Assembly (NCBI GenBank): GCA_007118195.1
Contig: SKSA01000067.1
Coordinates: 1-10,980, forward strand
Length of the DNA: 10,980 bases
DNA from: Anaerobacillus sp.
Lineage (GTDB): Bacteria > Bacillota > Bacilli > Bacillales > Anaerobacillaceae
Direction of reading: 5' to 3'
Shown: piece by piece, positions 1-6,835 of the stretch
Layout of the letters: every line of letters begins with the position of its first letter
Numbering within the stretch: the stretch's first letter is position 1
The notes under the pieces: generated by a model
What the model was told of the DNA's origin: nothing
Databases searched by the model: none
Seen by the model: the letters and a program-made list of their open reading frames with translations, nothing else
Made by a program: the position numbers and the translations under genes

Positions 1-27
1 AGAGAACAGTATATGACGTCTTATTAA
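1..27 (+). CDS. glnA: Glutamine synthetase, C-terminal end (partial)
   Basis: The window opens inside a plus-strand reading frame that encodes REQYMTSY and stops at 25-27. Bacillus type I glutamine synthetases end in a very similar peptide (REQYM-x-x-Y), whose last residues pack at the active-site and subunit interface. The enzyme makes glutamine from glutamate, ammonia and ATP. A strong intrinsic terminator follows 9 bases after the stop, as expected for the end of the glnRA operon, and in Bacillus glnA lies upstream of lexA, as here. Only eight residues are visible, so the call rests on the tail peptide, the terminator and gene order. Confidence 0.72.
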   Translation, partial: REQYMTSY

Positions 28-36
28 GACTTCCAA

Positions 37-70
37 CCCTCGACACTAATCGTGTTGAGGGTTTTTGTTT
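37..70 (+). terminator. Intrinsic terminator of glnA
   Basis: A 10-bp stem (37-46 with 52-61, one G-T wobble, 5-base loop) is followed by a T-rich run at 62-70. The T-run lies on the plus-strand side, so it terminates transcription arriving from glnA. The stop codon of the opposing gene (46-48) lies inside the hairpin. Confidence 0.88.
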
Positions 71-474
71 CGTTCAATTACTTCACTTATAAAGCGATGT
101 TCGTCTTCTAGGAAATCGAAATAAATGATCCGCTGTTCACCGATGATGGAAAGTAGTTTTGTTAATAAAAGTTCATTTTTAATGATGTTGTTCACTGGAT
201 AAGGATAAATGTGGCTTCGTACTCTAACCCCTTTATTCCGTTCCATGTCCATGACGATTTTATTTGTATCTGTTTCTATACCGATATTTAAGAAATAGTA
301 ATGAAGGGATTGTTCAAATTTTGATTTAATACGATCACTGATGATCACCACAAATTCGGACGAAGCATTTTTTTCGTGAACCAATTTACTTTCATCGGTT
401 AATGAATCTCCTCTCAGTATCAATATCTCAATATAATAATCACTTATGGAGTCAGTTAACCATCTAATGTTCAT
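46..474 (-). CDS. Hypothetical protein, 142 residues, unrecognised
   Basis: I do not recognise a family. The product is a soluble-looking protein of 142 residues with no signal peptide and no convincing membrane segment. It alternates short hydrophobic strands (IEILIL, FVVIISD, IIYFDF) with charged stretches, which suggests a small alpha/beta fold. The ATG at 474 is preceded only by a weak GTGAG ribosome binding site about 4 bases away, and that site can pair with an upstream sequence (see the leader feature). It runs toward glnA and away from lexA, and its stop codon lies in the glnA terminator hairpin. Codon use is A+T-rich like the neighbours and the frame is uninterrupted, so it is probably a real gene, perhaps lineage-specific. 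Confidence 0.62.
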   Translation of the reverse strand: MNIRWLTDSISDYYIEILILRGDSLTDESKLVHEKNASSEFVVIISDRIKSKFEQSLHYYFLNIGIETDTNKIVMDMERNKGVRVRSHIYPYPVNNIIKNELLLTKLLSIIGEQRIIYFDFLEDEHRFISEVIERNKNPQHD

Positions 475-476
475 AA

Positions 477-540
477 TCTCACATCTTTCGATAAATTAAT
501 CTATGTTTATATGTATGTGAGAATGTATCGATAAGTTAAT
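477..540 (-). promoter_or_regulatory. Repeat-rich leader of the hypothetical gene
   Basis: Two superimposed patterns lie just upstream of the minus-strand gene. A perfect 8-bp inverted repeat, TCTCACAT (477-484) and ATGTGAGA (515-522), encloses 30 bases. On the mRNA its downstream arm includes the only ribosome-binding-like sequence, next to the ATG. An 11-of-12 direct repeat, CGATAA(A/G)TTAAT, occurs at 489-500 and 529-540, 40 bases apart. The first could mask the ribosome binding site and the second could be a pair of protein sites. Both roles are inference. Confidence 0.35.
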
Positions 541-548
541 AAGTACAT

Positions 549-582
549 AAAAAAGAAGCGACCACTGTCGCTTCTTTTTTAT
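549..582 (-). terminator. Intrinsic terminator of lexA
   Basis: A perfect 14-bp inverted repeat (549-562 with 567-580) has a 4-base loop and a GC-rich core GAAGCGAC / GTCGCTTC. Runs of A on the left and T on the right let it act in either direction. It lies 15 bases past the lexA stop and separates lexA from the gene at 46-474. Confidence 0.92.
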
Positions 583-597
583 ATGTTCTACGTTTTT

Positions 598-1227
598 TTA
601 ATGAACGGTACGAAATACGCCGATCACTTTACCGAGGATTGAACAGTTTTGTAGAATAATAGGTTCCATAGATGAATTCTCGGGCTGTAAGCGAATAAAA
701 TCTTTTTCTTTGAAAAAACGTTTTACAGTTGCTTCATCTTCTTCTGTCATAGCGACAACAATATCTCCATTATTAGCTGTTTGTTGTTGTCTTACGATCA
801 CTAAATCTTTATCGTAAATACCTGCTTCGATCATGCTATCCCCTTGAATAACGAGGACAAAAACTTTATCGTCTCCGACAAACTTTTCTGGAAGTGGAAG
901 GTAATCCTCGACGTTTTCGTAAGCTGTTATTGGTTCCCCGGCGGTCACTTTACCAATGACAGGTGCATATGTAGTAGCTGTCGTTGGAGGTGTGTGTTCG
1001 TTTTCAGCATTATTTAAGTTTAGCACTTCAATCGCTCGTGGTTTCGTCGGATCCCTTCGAATAAACCCTTTTTTCTCTAAGCGCGATAAATGTCCGTGAA
1101 CAGTTGAACTAGAAGCTAAGCCGACAGCCTCGCCGATCTCTCGAACAGAAGGCGGGTACCCTTTTTTTCTAACTTCATCTTTTATGTAATCGAGAATTTC
1201 TTGTTGACGCTTCGATACTTTCGTCAT
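598..1227 (-). CDS. lexA: LexA, SOS response repressor and autoprotease
   Basis: LexA represses DNA-repair and checkpoint genes. On RecA-ssDNA contact it cleaves itself and releases them. The 209-residue product has the expected two parts. Residues 1-65 form the winged helix-turn-helix domain, with the recognition region [19 protein letters not shown]. Residues from about 88 onward form the S24 peptidase-like domain. The cleavage bond is Ala96-Gly97, the catalytic serine is Ser131 (in GDSM) and the catalytic lysine is Lys169 (in ATVKRF). Length fits the family (about 205 in B. subtilis). The ATG at 1227 has an AGGTG site about 8 bases upstream. The gene is divergent from yneA and shares a control region with SOS boxes, which implies autorepression. 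An A/T-rich terminator follows the stop. All key residues are present. Confidence 0.98.
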   Translation of the reverse strand: MTKVSKRQQEILDYIKDEVRKKGYPPSVREIGEAVGLASSSTVHGHLSRLEKKGFIRRDPTKPRAIEVLNLNNAENEHTPPTTATTYAPVIGKVTAGEPITAYENVEDYLPLPEKFVGDDKVFVLVIQGDSMIEAGIYDKDLVIVRQQQTANNGDIVVAMTEEDEATVKRFFKEKDFIRLQPENSSMEPIILQNCSILGKVIGVFRTVH

Positions 1228-1269
1228 CTTATAAGCACCTCACATTTCAATTTCATATTTCTTACCTAA

Positions 1270-1298
1270 ATTATACAATAACATCTGTTCGCAAGCAA
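1270..1298 (-). promoter_or_regulatory. Predicted sigma-A promoter of lexA
   Basis: Read on the minus strand, TTGCTT (1293-1298) and a perfect TATAAT (1270-1275) are separated by 17 bases. One LexA-box-like site lies in the spacer and a second overlaps the -35 element, so LexA binding would block RNA polymerase. Confidence 0.72.
1278..1291. promoter_or_regulatory. LexA (SOS) box 1, degenerate
   Basis: ATAACATCTGTTCG matches the Gram-positive consensus CGAAC-N4-GTTCG perfectly in its right half (GTTCG) and 3 of 5 in its left half. It lies within the spacer of the lexA promoter. Confidence 0.5.
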
Positions 1299-1309
1299 AC
1301 ATAAGTTCT
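1296..1309. promoter_or_regulatory. LexA (SOS) box 2
   Basis: CAAACATAAGTTCT matches CGAAC-N4-GTTCG at 8 of 10 defined positions. It overlaps the -35 element of the lexA promoter. Confidence 0.65.
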
Positions 1310-1317
1310 AAAAAATC

Positions 1318-1346
1318 TTGACAAGAACGAATGTTCTTTATATTAT
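1318..1346 (+). promoter_or_regulatory. Predicted sigma-A promoter of yneA-yneB
   Basis: A perfect TTGACA (1318-1323) and TATTAT (1341-1346) are separated by 17 bases. SOS box 3 begins exactly at the first spacer base and fills most of it. This is a strong promoter that would be tightly repressed by LexA. Confidence 0.88.
1324..1337. promoter_or_regulatory. LexA (SOS) box 3
   Basis: AGAACGAATGTTCT is symmetric (AGAAC-N4-GTTCT) and extends to a 16-bp near-perfect palindrome at 1323-1338. It matches the consensus CGAAC-N4-GTTCG except at the outer base of each half and lies between the -35 and -10 of yneA. Confidence 0.9.
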
Positions 1347-1351
1347 AAAGG

Positions 1352-1365
1352 AGAACAAACATTCT
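1352..1365. promoter_or_regulatory. LexA (SOS) box 4
   Basis: AGAACAAACATTCT has a GAAC left half and an ATTC right half (one mismatch to GTTC). It begins 5 bases after the yneA -10 and so covers the expected transcription start. It is centred 28 bp from box 3, which is itself 28 bp from box 2. Confidence 0.8.
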
Positions 1366-1391
1366 TATAGATAGAAAGTGAAGTGATTTTT

Positions 1392-2343
<952 letters not shown>

Positions 2344-2400
2344 ATTGATAATAAATGAAAAAAGAGTTTGGTAACACCCATTTATACTAAAAGTTGAAAA

Positions 2401-2451
2401 ACCTCCTCATTTCGTGTACATTTTTAAATATGCTATGAGTATTTTGGAGGT
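2401..2451 (+). promoter_or_regulatory. Possible ribosome-binding-site-masking hairpin before ynzC
   Basis: ACCTCC (2401-2406) is the exact complement of GGAGGT (2446-2451), which is the ribosome binding site of ynzC. Inside it, TCAT (2407-2410) can pair with ATGA (2435-2438). The resulting bulged stem could hide the ribosome binding site in the mRNA. This is inferred from complementarity only. Confidence 0.33.
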
Positions 2452-2459
2452 CTTATTAA

Positions 2460-2702
2460 ATGCTATCAAAAGAAAAGATGAACCGTATAAACGAGCTTTC
2501 GAAAAAATCAAAAGTTGAAAAGCTTACGAACGAAGAGTTGAAGGAACAGCAACAATTACGGCAAGAATATATTGAAACGTTTCGATCGTCGTTTAAAAAT
2601 CAACTTCATTCAATCAAAGTAGTTGATGATAAAGGTGAAGACGTTACCCCTGAAAAGTTAAAAGCGAGCAAGGAAAAAGAAAATCGTAACTTAAAGCATT
2701 AA
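2460..2702 (+). CDS. ynzC: YnzC, DUF896 family protein
   Basis: This small, charged, cytoplasmic protein of 80 residues belongs to the DUF896 (YnzC/UPF0291) family. Its N-terminal half shows the family pattern of a two-helix hairpin: MLSKEKMNRINELSKKSK, then LTNEELKEQQQLRQEYI, then a polar, probably disordered tail from about residue 50. The start ATG follows GGAGG at 9 bases. In B. subtilis ynzC is the third gene of the yneA-yneB-ynzC SOS operon. Here 116 bases separate it from yneB with no obvious terminator, so read-through is plausible. The molecular function of the family is not known. Confidence 0.9.
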   Translation: MLSKEKMNRINELSKKSKVEKLTNEELKEQQQLRQEYIETFRSSFKNQLHSIKVVDDKGEDVTPEKLKASKEKENRNLKH

Positions 2703-2782
2703 AAAACTGATATATAATAGGGCAAGAGTATTTCTGTATATCTTTGTAAAAGAAGCTTTATTCTATAAACATGCAATAATTT

Positions 2783-2789
2783 TTCGACA
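2783..2789. promoter_or_regulatory. Spo0A-box-like TTCGACA upstream of tkt
   Basis: TTCGACA is the exact reverse complement of the 0A box TGTCGAA. It lies 28 bases before the predicted tkt -35 element. The same heptamer, in the same orientation, precedes sirA and yneF. A seven-base match alone is weak evidence for binding. Confidence 0.3.
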
Positions 2790-2816
2790 AAATTTCATGT
2801 TTTACCAGAGATATCC

Positions 2817-2845
2817 TTGTTAATTTGTGAAAGAAAGTATATGAT
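2817..2845 (+). promoter_or_regulatory. Predicted sigma-A promoter of tkt
   Basis: TTGTTA (2817-2822) and TATGAT (2840-2845) are separated by 17 bases, giving a start about 40 bases before the tkt ATG. A second TATAAT at 2713-2718 lacks a good -35 partner. Confidence 0.65.
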
Positions 2846-2893
2846 GAAAAACGAAATAAAAATGTTAAAGAAGAAAGAAAGGATGATCTACTC

Positions 2894-4894
2894 ATGACAG
2901 CTCACGTTGATGAATTAGCAATTAATACAGTACGTACACTATCGATCGACAGTATTGAAAAGGCAAACTCTGGCCACCCAGGATTGCCAATGGGAGCAGC
3001 CCCAATGGCTTATACATTGTTTGCAAAATTTATGAACCACAACCCAAGTAATCCAGATTGGTTTAATCGGGATCGCTTTGTGTTATCTGCAGGTCACGGT
3101 TCTATGCTTTTATATAGTTTATTACACCTCTCAGGATATGATTTATCTTTAGAAGATTTACAAAACTTCCGTCAGTGGGGAAGTAAAACTCCAGGTCACC
3201 CGGAATTTGGACATACTCCAGGTGTAGATGCAACAACTGGACCTCTCGGACAAGGTGTTGCAATGGCAGTAGGGATGGCAATGGCTGAAAGACATTTAGC
3301 TAGTGTTTATAACAAAGAAGATCTTGAAATCGTTGATCATTATACATATTCAATTTGTGGTGATGGAGACTTAATGGAAGGTGTATCAGCAGAGGCTGCA
3401 TCACTTGCTGGACATCTTAAGCTAGGGCGCTTAATTGTGTTGTACGATTCAAATGATATTTCTTTAGATGGTGAATTAAACCGTTCATTTAGTGAGAGTG
3501 TTGAGGATCGCTATAAAGCATATGGCTGGCATGTAATCCGTGTTGAAAATGGAAATGATGTTGAAGAAATTAGTAAAGCGGTTGAACTAGCTAAACATGA
3601 TGAACGACCAACACTAATTGAAATAAAAACAATTATTGGTTTCGGATCTCCTAATAAAGCTGGAAAATCAGCATCTCACGGTGCTCCACTAGGGAAAGAT
3701 GAAGTAAAACTTACGAAAGAAGCGTACAAGTGGACCTATGATCAGGATTTTCACGTTCCAGAAGAAGTAACTGAGCTTTTTGCAACGGTTAAAGAATCAG
3801 GAACTGAAAAAGAACAACAGTGGAACGAGTTATTAAACCAATACGAAGAAAAATATCCTGAGCTAGCTCGTGAGTTTAAGCTTGCTATGAGTGGACAACT
3901 TCCTGAAGGTTGGGATCAAAACTTACCAGTATATGAAGCTGGCAAGGATAACGTTGCCACTCGTTCTTCATCTGGTGAAGCGTTAAATGCATTAGCTAAA
4001 AATGTATCACAAGTATTTGGAGGTTCTGCTGACTTAGCTTCTTCCAATAAAACGATGTTAAAGGACGAAGGAGATTTCACTCGCGAGGATTACAGTGGCA
4101 GAAACGTTTGGTTTGGTGTAAGAGAGTTTGCGATGGGAGCAGCACTGAACGGTATGGCACTCCATGGTGGTGTAAAACCATTTGGTGCAACATTCTTCGT
4201 TTTCTCTGATTACTTACGTGCAGCCATTCGTTTATCGGCATTACAGAATTTACCTGTCACATACGTATTTACTCATGACAGTATTGCTGTTGGGGAGGAT
4301 GGTCCGACTCATGAACCGGTGGAACAATTAGCATCTCTTCGTGCAATGCCTGGCATTTCGGTAATTAGACCTGCAGATAGTAATGAAACGGTTGCAGCAT
4401 GGAAGTTAGCTTTAGAAAGCAAAGATGAGCCAACATTGTTAGTACTTTCTCGTCAAAACTTAATGACACAAGAAGGTACGAAAGAAAATGCATATGAAGG
4501 TGTAAAAAAAGGAGCTTATGTAATATCTCCTGCTAAAGGAAATGTCAATGGATTGTTGCTTGCAACGGGATCGGAAGTTGAGCTTGCAGTGAAGGCTCAA
4601 GAGCAACTTGAAAAAGATGGGATTTATGTTTCTGTTGTTAGCATGCCAAGTTGGGATCGCTTTGAAAAACAGTCACAACAATATAAAGAATCGGTGCTTC
4701 CACAAGATGTAAAAGCTCGTGTTGGAATTGAAATGGGCTCATCTTTAGGATGGCATAAATATGTAGGCGATAAAGGCACAGTTATTGCGATTGATCAATT
4801 CGGTGCATCGGCACCTGGCGAGAAGATCATGGAAGAATACGGCTTTAGCGTTGAGAATGTTGTTGCTAAATTAAAAGCAACTCTCGAAAAATAA
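2894..4894 (+). CDS. tkt: Transketolase
   Basis: Transketolase moves two-carbon ketol units between sugar phosphates in the non-oxidative pentose phosphate pathway, using thiamine diphosphate and a divalent metal. The 666-residue product is full length for bacterial Tkt. Visible motifs include [15 protein letters not shown] (about 26-40, with substrate-contacting His28), [10 protein letters not shown] (65-74, His68) and GPLGQG (116-121). The thiamine diphosphate motif GDGDLMEG lies at 156-163 with the metal ligand Asn187. In the pyrimidine domain VREFAMG (about 410) carries the catalytic glutamate. [19 protein letters not shown] follows, then a C-terminal domain from about 540. AAAGGATGA precedes the ATG. 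It sits in its usual Bacillus place after ynzC and has its own promoter and terminator. A neighbouring frame shift or truncation is not seen. Confidence 0.98.
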   Translation: MTAHVDELAINTVRTLSIDSIEKANSGHPGLPMGAAPMAYTLFAKFMNHNPSNPDWFNRDRFVLSAGHGSMLLYSLLHLSGYDLSLEDLQNFRQWGSKTPGHPEFGHTPGVDATTGPLGQGVAMAVGMAMAERHLASVYNKEDLEIVDHYTYSICGDGDLMEGVSAEAASLAGHLKLGRLIVLYDSNDISLDGELNRSFSESVEDRYKAYGWHVIRVENGNDVEEISKAVELAKHDERPTLIEIKTIIGFGSPNKAGKSASHGAPLGKDEVKLTKEAYKWTYDQDFHVPEEVTELFATVKESGTEKEQQWNELLNQYEEKYPELAREFKLAMSGQLPEGWDQNLPVYEAGKDNVATRSSSGEALNALAKNVSQVFGGSADLASSNKTMLKDEGDFTREDYSGRNVWFGVREFAMGAALNGMALHGGVKPFGATFFVFSDYLRAAIRLSALQNLPVTYVFTHDSIAVGEDGPTHEPVEQLASLRAMPGISVIRPADSNETVAAWKLALESKDEPTLLVLSRQNLMTQEGTKENAYEGVKKGAYVISPAKGNVNGLLLATGSEVELAVKAQEQLEKDGIYVSVVSMPSWDRFEKQSQQYKESVLPQDVKARVGIEMGSSLGWHKYVGDKGTVIAIDQFGASAPGEKIMEEYGFSVENVVAKLKATLEK

Positions 4895-4901
4895 ATTTCA
4901 T

Positions 4902-4941
4902 CGAGGCTGACTCAATTCAGAGTCAGTCTCGCTTTTCTCTT
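4902..4941 (+). terminator. Intrinsic terminator of tkt
   Basis: A 12-bp stem (4902-4913 with 4920-4931, one G-T wobble) with the loop AATTCA is followed by CTTTTCTCTT. It begins 8 bases after the tkt stop. Confidence 0.9.
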
Positions 4942-4942
4942 A

Positions 4943-4949
4943 TTCGACA
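4943..4949. promoter_or_regulatory. Spo0A-box-like TTCGACA upstream of sirA
   Basis: This is an exact TTCGACA 0A box about 95 bases before sirA. In B. subtilis sirA expression depends on phosphorylated Spo0A, so a functional site is expected here. A degenerate partner, TATGACA (4975-4981, 5 of 7), lies nearer the start. A weak -10 candidate, TATAGT, is at 5003-5008. Confidence 0.55.
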
Positions 4950-5042
4950 AAAGTAGTGCTGTAATTTTCCGCTATATGACAATCATTTCTATGGACATGC
5001 ATTATAGTTATATGTAGAAATGAATGAATGGAGGACAATTAC

Positions 5043-5483
5043 ATGAGGCACTATTACATTTATTTATTGAAGCCTGAAGTTGCCGCCAGTTATTTTGGTA
5101 AAGAATGGTTAATTTTTCAACTTTTTTTCGAAGGAGAAACAGCGAATAATGAATTAAAAGAAGTAGTTCAAAAGCAAGTTAAATATATTTCTAGCACGCT
5201 GCCTTCACTCCAAATACGTAAGAATCTTGAGAAATCATTAAAAATAAGAAATGATTTTTACGTTCTTAATGAACATTATTACTTAGATATAAAACCGTTA
5301 GAAAGTAAAGCAGTACTAAAAGATCACGGGCATTTAATTACGATATCCGCAAGCGGTAGTTATCAAGCTGAGACTGTTTTTTTTGAAGTACTACGCAAAG
5401 TAAACTCGTGTTTTTTTGCAGTTGATTTTGAAAATAAAAATTACGGGTGGTTAAACCCTGTAAAACAAGTAAATTATATATAA
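5043..5483 (+). CDS. sirA: SirA, sporulation inhibitor of replication
   Basis: SirA binds domain I of DnaA and blocks new rounds of chromosome replication when a cell commits to sporulation. The 146-residue product matches B. subtilis SirA (YneE) in length and conserved blocks: N-terminal MRHYYIYLLK, then GHLITISASGSYQAETVFFEVLRKV (split around residues 94-120), and the C-terminal YGWLNPVKQ. The ATG at 5043 is 8 bases after GGAGG (5030-5034). An in-frame ATG at 5028 would place that site inside the gene and add MEDNY, so I reject it. It is a single-gene unit between the tkt terminator and the yneF promoter region. A TTCGACA box upstream fits Spo0A control. Presence of sirA implies an endospore former. 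Confidence 0.93.
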   Translation: MRHYYIYLLKPEVAASYFGKEWLIFQLFFEGETANNELKEVVQKQVKYISSTLPSLQIRKNLEKSLKIRNDFYVLNEHYYLDIKPLESKAVLKDHGHLITISASGSYQAETVFFEVLRKVNSCFFAVDFENKNYGWLNPVKQVNYI

Positions 5484-5595
5484 TGAATGATTTTATTATT
5501 AAAAAGCTAGTTTATTCGCAAAAGATCGTTTGAAAAGTAACAATATTTTACGAAAACAGCCTAAACAAAAACTTTTAAAAAACCTCTATAGATAC

Positions 5596-5655
5596 TTTAA
5601 TTCGACAATTGATTAGGTTATAATTAATTGGATGCAAATGGCTGTCTACTATAAT
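5596..5655 (+). promoter_or_regulatory. Tandem promoter candidates and TTCGACA box for yneF
   Basis: Two -10 elements are visible before yneF. The first, TATAAT (5619-5624), pairs with TTTAAT (5596-5601) at 17 bases. The second, TATAAT (5650-5655), pairs with TTGGAT (5628-5633) at 16 bases. TTCGACA (5601-5607) overlaps the end of the first -35 element, a position from which a bound Spo0A could act. Which promoter is used cannot be told. Confidence 0.55.
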
Positions 5656-5690
5656 TGAATGTAGGCTTAACTACAAGGAGGAAATAAAGC

Positions 5691-5903
5691 ATGTGGATTA
5701 ATATTTTAATCGGCGTATTATCTTTAATTGCCGGTGCTGCGATTGGCTTTTTTATTGCCCGCAAAACAATGATGAATTATTTAAAGAAAAACCCACCTAT
5801 TAACGAAAAAATGTTAAGAGTGATGATGATGCAAATGGGCATGAATCCATCACAGAAAAAGATCAACCAAATGATGAAAGCAATGAATAATCAAACAAAG
5901 TAA
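5691..5903 (+). CDS. yneF: YneF (UPF0154) small membrane protein
   Basis: YneF is a 70-residue protein with one N-terminal membrane segment (about residues 4-22) with glycine and alanine spacing ([14 protein letters not shown]), followed by a basic cytoplasmic tail. The UPF0154 signature is clear in [19 protein letters not shown] and [10 protein letters not shown]. The ATG follows AAGGAGG at 9 bases. Size and sequence match the family across the Firmicutes. Its function is not established, and a related mycoplasma and Bacillus literature treats it only as a conserved small membrane protein. It is the last gene before the insertion-like csoR-copZ-tlpA block, and a terminator follows. Confidence 0.93.
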   Translation: MWINILIGVLSLIAGAAIGFFIARKTMMNYLKKNPPINEKMLRVMMMQMGMNPSQKKINQMMKAMNNQTK

Positions 5904-5911
5904 TAAAGCTT

Positions 5912-5937
5912 AAGCACTCCCCTTGGAGTGTTTTTTC
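5912..5937 (+). terminator. Intrinsic terminator of yneF
   Basis: CACTCC (5915-5920) pairs with GGAGTG (5925-5930), extended by AAG/TTT to 9 bp, with a CCTT loop. A T-run (5931-5936) follows. Confidence 0.85.
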
Positions 5938-5992
5938 ATTTTGTATGAAAAATATGAAGGTGTTTTAACTCTCGTAGATTAGCTTACCCTAG

Positions 5993-6021
5993 TTGACAAA
6001 AATACTTAGCAGGGGTATGGT
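5993..6021 (+). promoter_or_regulatory. Promoter of csoR
   Basis: A perfect TTGACA (5993-5998) and TATGGT (6016-6021) are separated by 17 bases. The expected transcription start is near 6028, after the in-frame ATG at 6022, which argues for translation from the ATG at 6040. Confidence 0.8.
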
Positions 6022-6022
6022 A
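6003..6022. promoter_or_regulatory. CsoR operator
   Basis: TACTTAGCAGGGGTATGGTA resembles the Bacillus CsoR operator (TACCC...GGGGGTATGGTA). It is a G-tract-containing pseudo-inverted repeat lying over the spacer and the -10 of the csoR promoter. A further TACCC at 5985-5989 is complementary to its GGGTA. Apo-CsoR would block the promoter and copper(I) would release it. Confidence 0.78.
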
Positions 6023-6039
6023 TGAGTAGAGGTGAAACT

Positions 6040-6369
6040 ATGGAAAAAGAACAAGTTTTAAACATTCCGTTACATCCTGACAAAAATCCAGCTGTCATAA
6101 GGCGAGAAGAAGAAAAAGCGAAGTTAATTAATCGGCTAAAACGAATTGAAGGACAAGTGAGAGGTATTCAACGGATGGTTGAAGATGACCGCTATTGTGT
6201 AGACGTGTTAGTCCAAGTCTCTGCTGTTTCAGCAGCTTTAAAAAAGGTCGGATACACGCTTTTAGAAGATCATACTCGAGGCTGTGTAAGTCAAGCTGTC
6301 GCTCATGGCGAAGGTGACGAGGCCATCGAAGAATTGATGAAAGTCATCCAACAATTTTCGAGGGCTTAA
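6040..6369 (+). CDS. csoR: CsoR, copper(I)-sensing repressor
   Basis: CsoR is the cytoplasmic copper sensor of the CsoR/RcnR (DUF156) family. The apo-tetramer binds DNA and copper(I) binding releases it. The 109-residue all-helical product carries the copper triad Cys53, His78 and Cys82 (in RYCVDVL and LLEDHTRGCV), which is the C-H-C pattern of copper sensors. The helix-1 motif NRLKRIEGQVRGIQRMVEDDRYC is typical. The ATG at 6040 follows AGAGGTGA and lies just after the predicted start of transcription, so I prefer it to the ATG at 6022. It has its own operator and is followed by copZ. A copA gene, which usually accompanies them, is not in the window. Confidence 0.95.
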   Translation: MEKEQVLNIPLHPDKNPAVIRREEEKAKLINRLKRIEGQVRGIQRMVEDDRYCVDVLVQVSAVSAALKKVGYTLLEDHTRGCVSQAVAHGEGDEAIEELMKVIQQFSRA

Positions 6370-6406
6370 GATGTAATTTAGCTCTTATTTCCGTCGTTAG
6401 TAACTC

Positions 6407-6434
6407 TTTACGCTTTAAATGCGTAAAACTTTTT
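6407..6434 (+). terminator. Weak terminator-like hairpin between csoR and copZ
   Basis: TTTACGC (6407-6413) and GCGTAAA (6421-6427) form a 7-bp stem with a 7-base loop, followed by ACTTTTTAT. The stem is short and A/T-rich, so it may be a partial terminator that lets csoR and copZ be expressed at different levels. No separate CsoR operator is visible before copZ. Confidence 0.45.
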
Positions 6435-6466
6435 ATAAAATTTATTAAGTAGGGAGATGTTGAAAG

Positions 6467-6673
6467 ATGAATACAGTAACAATTACAGTTGAAGGAATGA
6501 CTTGTGGTCATTGTAAGAAAGCGGTTGAAGGAGCATTATCAAAGCTTGACGGTGTAGCAAGTGCAGAAGTTGACTTAAATGAAAAAAATGTTACAGTACA
6601 GTTTGATAGCTCTAAAGTAACGGAAGAACAATTAAAAAGTGAAATTGACGACCAAGGTTATGATGTTGTTTAA
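6467..6673 (+). CDS. copZ: CopZ, copper chaperone
   Basis: CopZ is a 68-residue heavy-metal-associated (HMA) domain protein that carries copper(I) in the cytoplasm and hands it to the P-type ATPase CopA and to CsoR. The metal site is GMTCGHC (residues 10-16), with Cys13 and Cys16, and the ferredoxin-like beta-alpha-beta-beta-alpha-beta pattern is complete, ending in DDQGYDVV. His15 in the CGHC loop is common in bacterial CopZ. AGGGAG precedes the ATG at about 10 bases. It follows csoR by 97 bases and probably shares its promoter. The usual downstream copA is replaced by a thioredoxin-like gene. Confidence 0.95.
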   Translation: MNTVTITVEGMTCGHCKKAVEGALSKLDGVASAEVDLNEKNVTVQFDSSKVTEEQLKSEIDDQGYDVV

Positions 6674-6701
6674 CATCTAGCTTTAATAAAGAGGTTAATT
6701 C

Positions 6702-6800
6702 ATGAGTGCCACTTGCTCTTCTTATGAGAGAAAGACACGTGAGTTAGCCTTTTTTATTTTGAGTGCCTTTTACTTTACTTCTAATACCCGAGGACGTTAA
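6702..6800 (+). CDS. Possible 32-residue small protein
   Basis: A 32-codon frame starts with an ATG 7 bases after AAAGAGG and ends with TAA at 6798-6800. The product would be basic with a hydrophobic middle (LAFFILSAFYF) and one cysteine. It fills the otherwise empty 162-base gap between copZ and the tlpA-like gene. The ribosome binding site is decent, but a frame this short can occur by chance, and I do not recognise the peptide. The last codon overlaps a 16-bp palindrome. Confidence 0.22.
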   Translation: MSATCSSYERKTRELAFFILSAFYFTSNTRGR

Positions 6801-6813
6801 TATAGCTATATTA
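6798..6813. promoter_or_regulatory. 16-bp perfect palindrome before the tlpA-like gene
   Basis: TAATATAGCTATATTA is perfectly self-complementary and ends 8 bases before the AAGGTGG ribosome binding site. It includes a TAATAT that could act as a -10 with a poor -35 (TTACTT, 6775-6780, 17-base spacing). It could be an operator or simply an A/T-rich chance palindrome. Confidence 0.35.
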
Positions 6814-6835
6814 GGTTTGTAAGGTGGTTGCAGTA

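Noticed and set aside
5028..5042. Earlier ATG start for sirA
   Set aside because: It would place the GGAGG ribosome binding site inside the gene; SirA relatives begin near MRHYY/MERHYY.
6022..6039. Earlier ATG start for csoR adding MSRGET
   Set aside because: It lies at the operator edge and before the expected transcription start, while the ATG at 6040 has a good AGAGGTGA site.
6704..6766. GAGTGCC direct repeats as target-site duplication of an inserted element
   Set aside because: The enclosed DNA is about 50 bases, has no inverted ends and no transposase; two 7-base matches can arise by chance.
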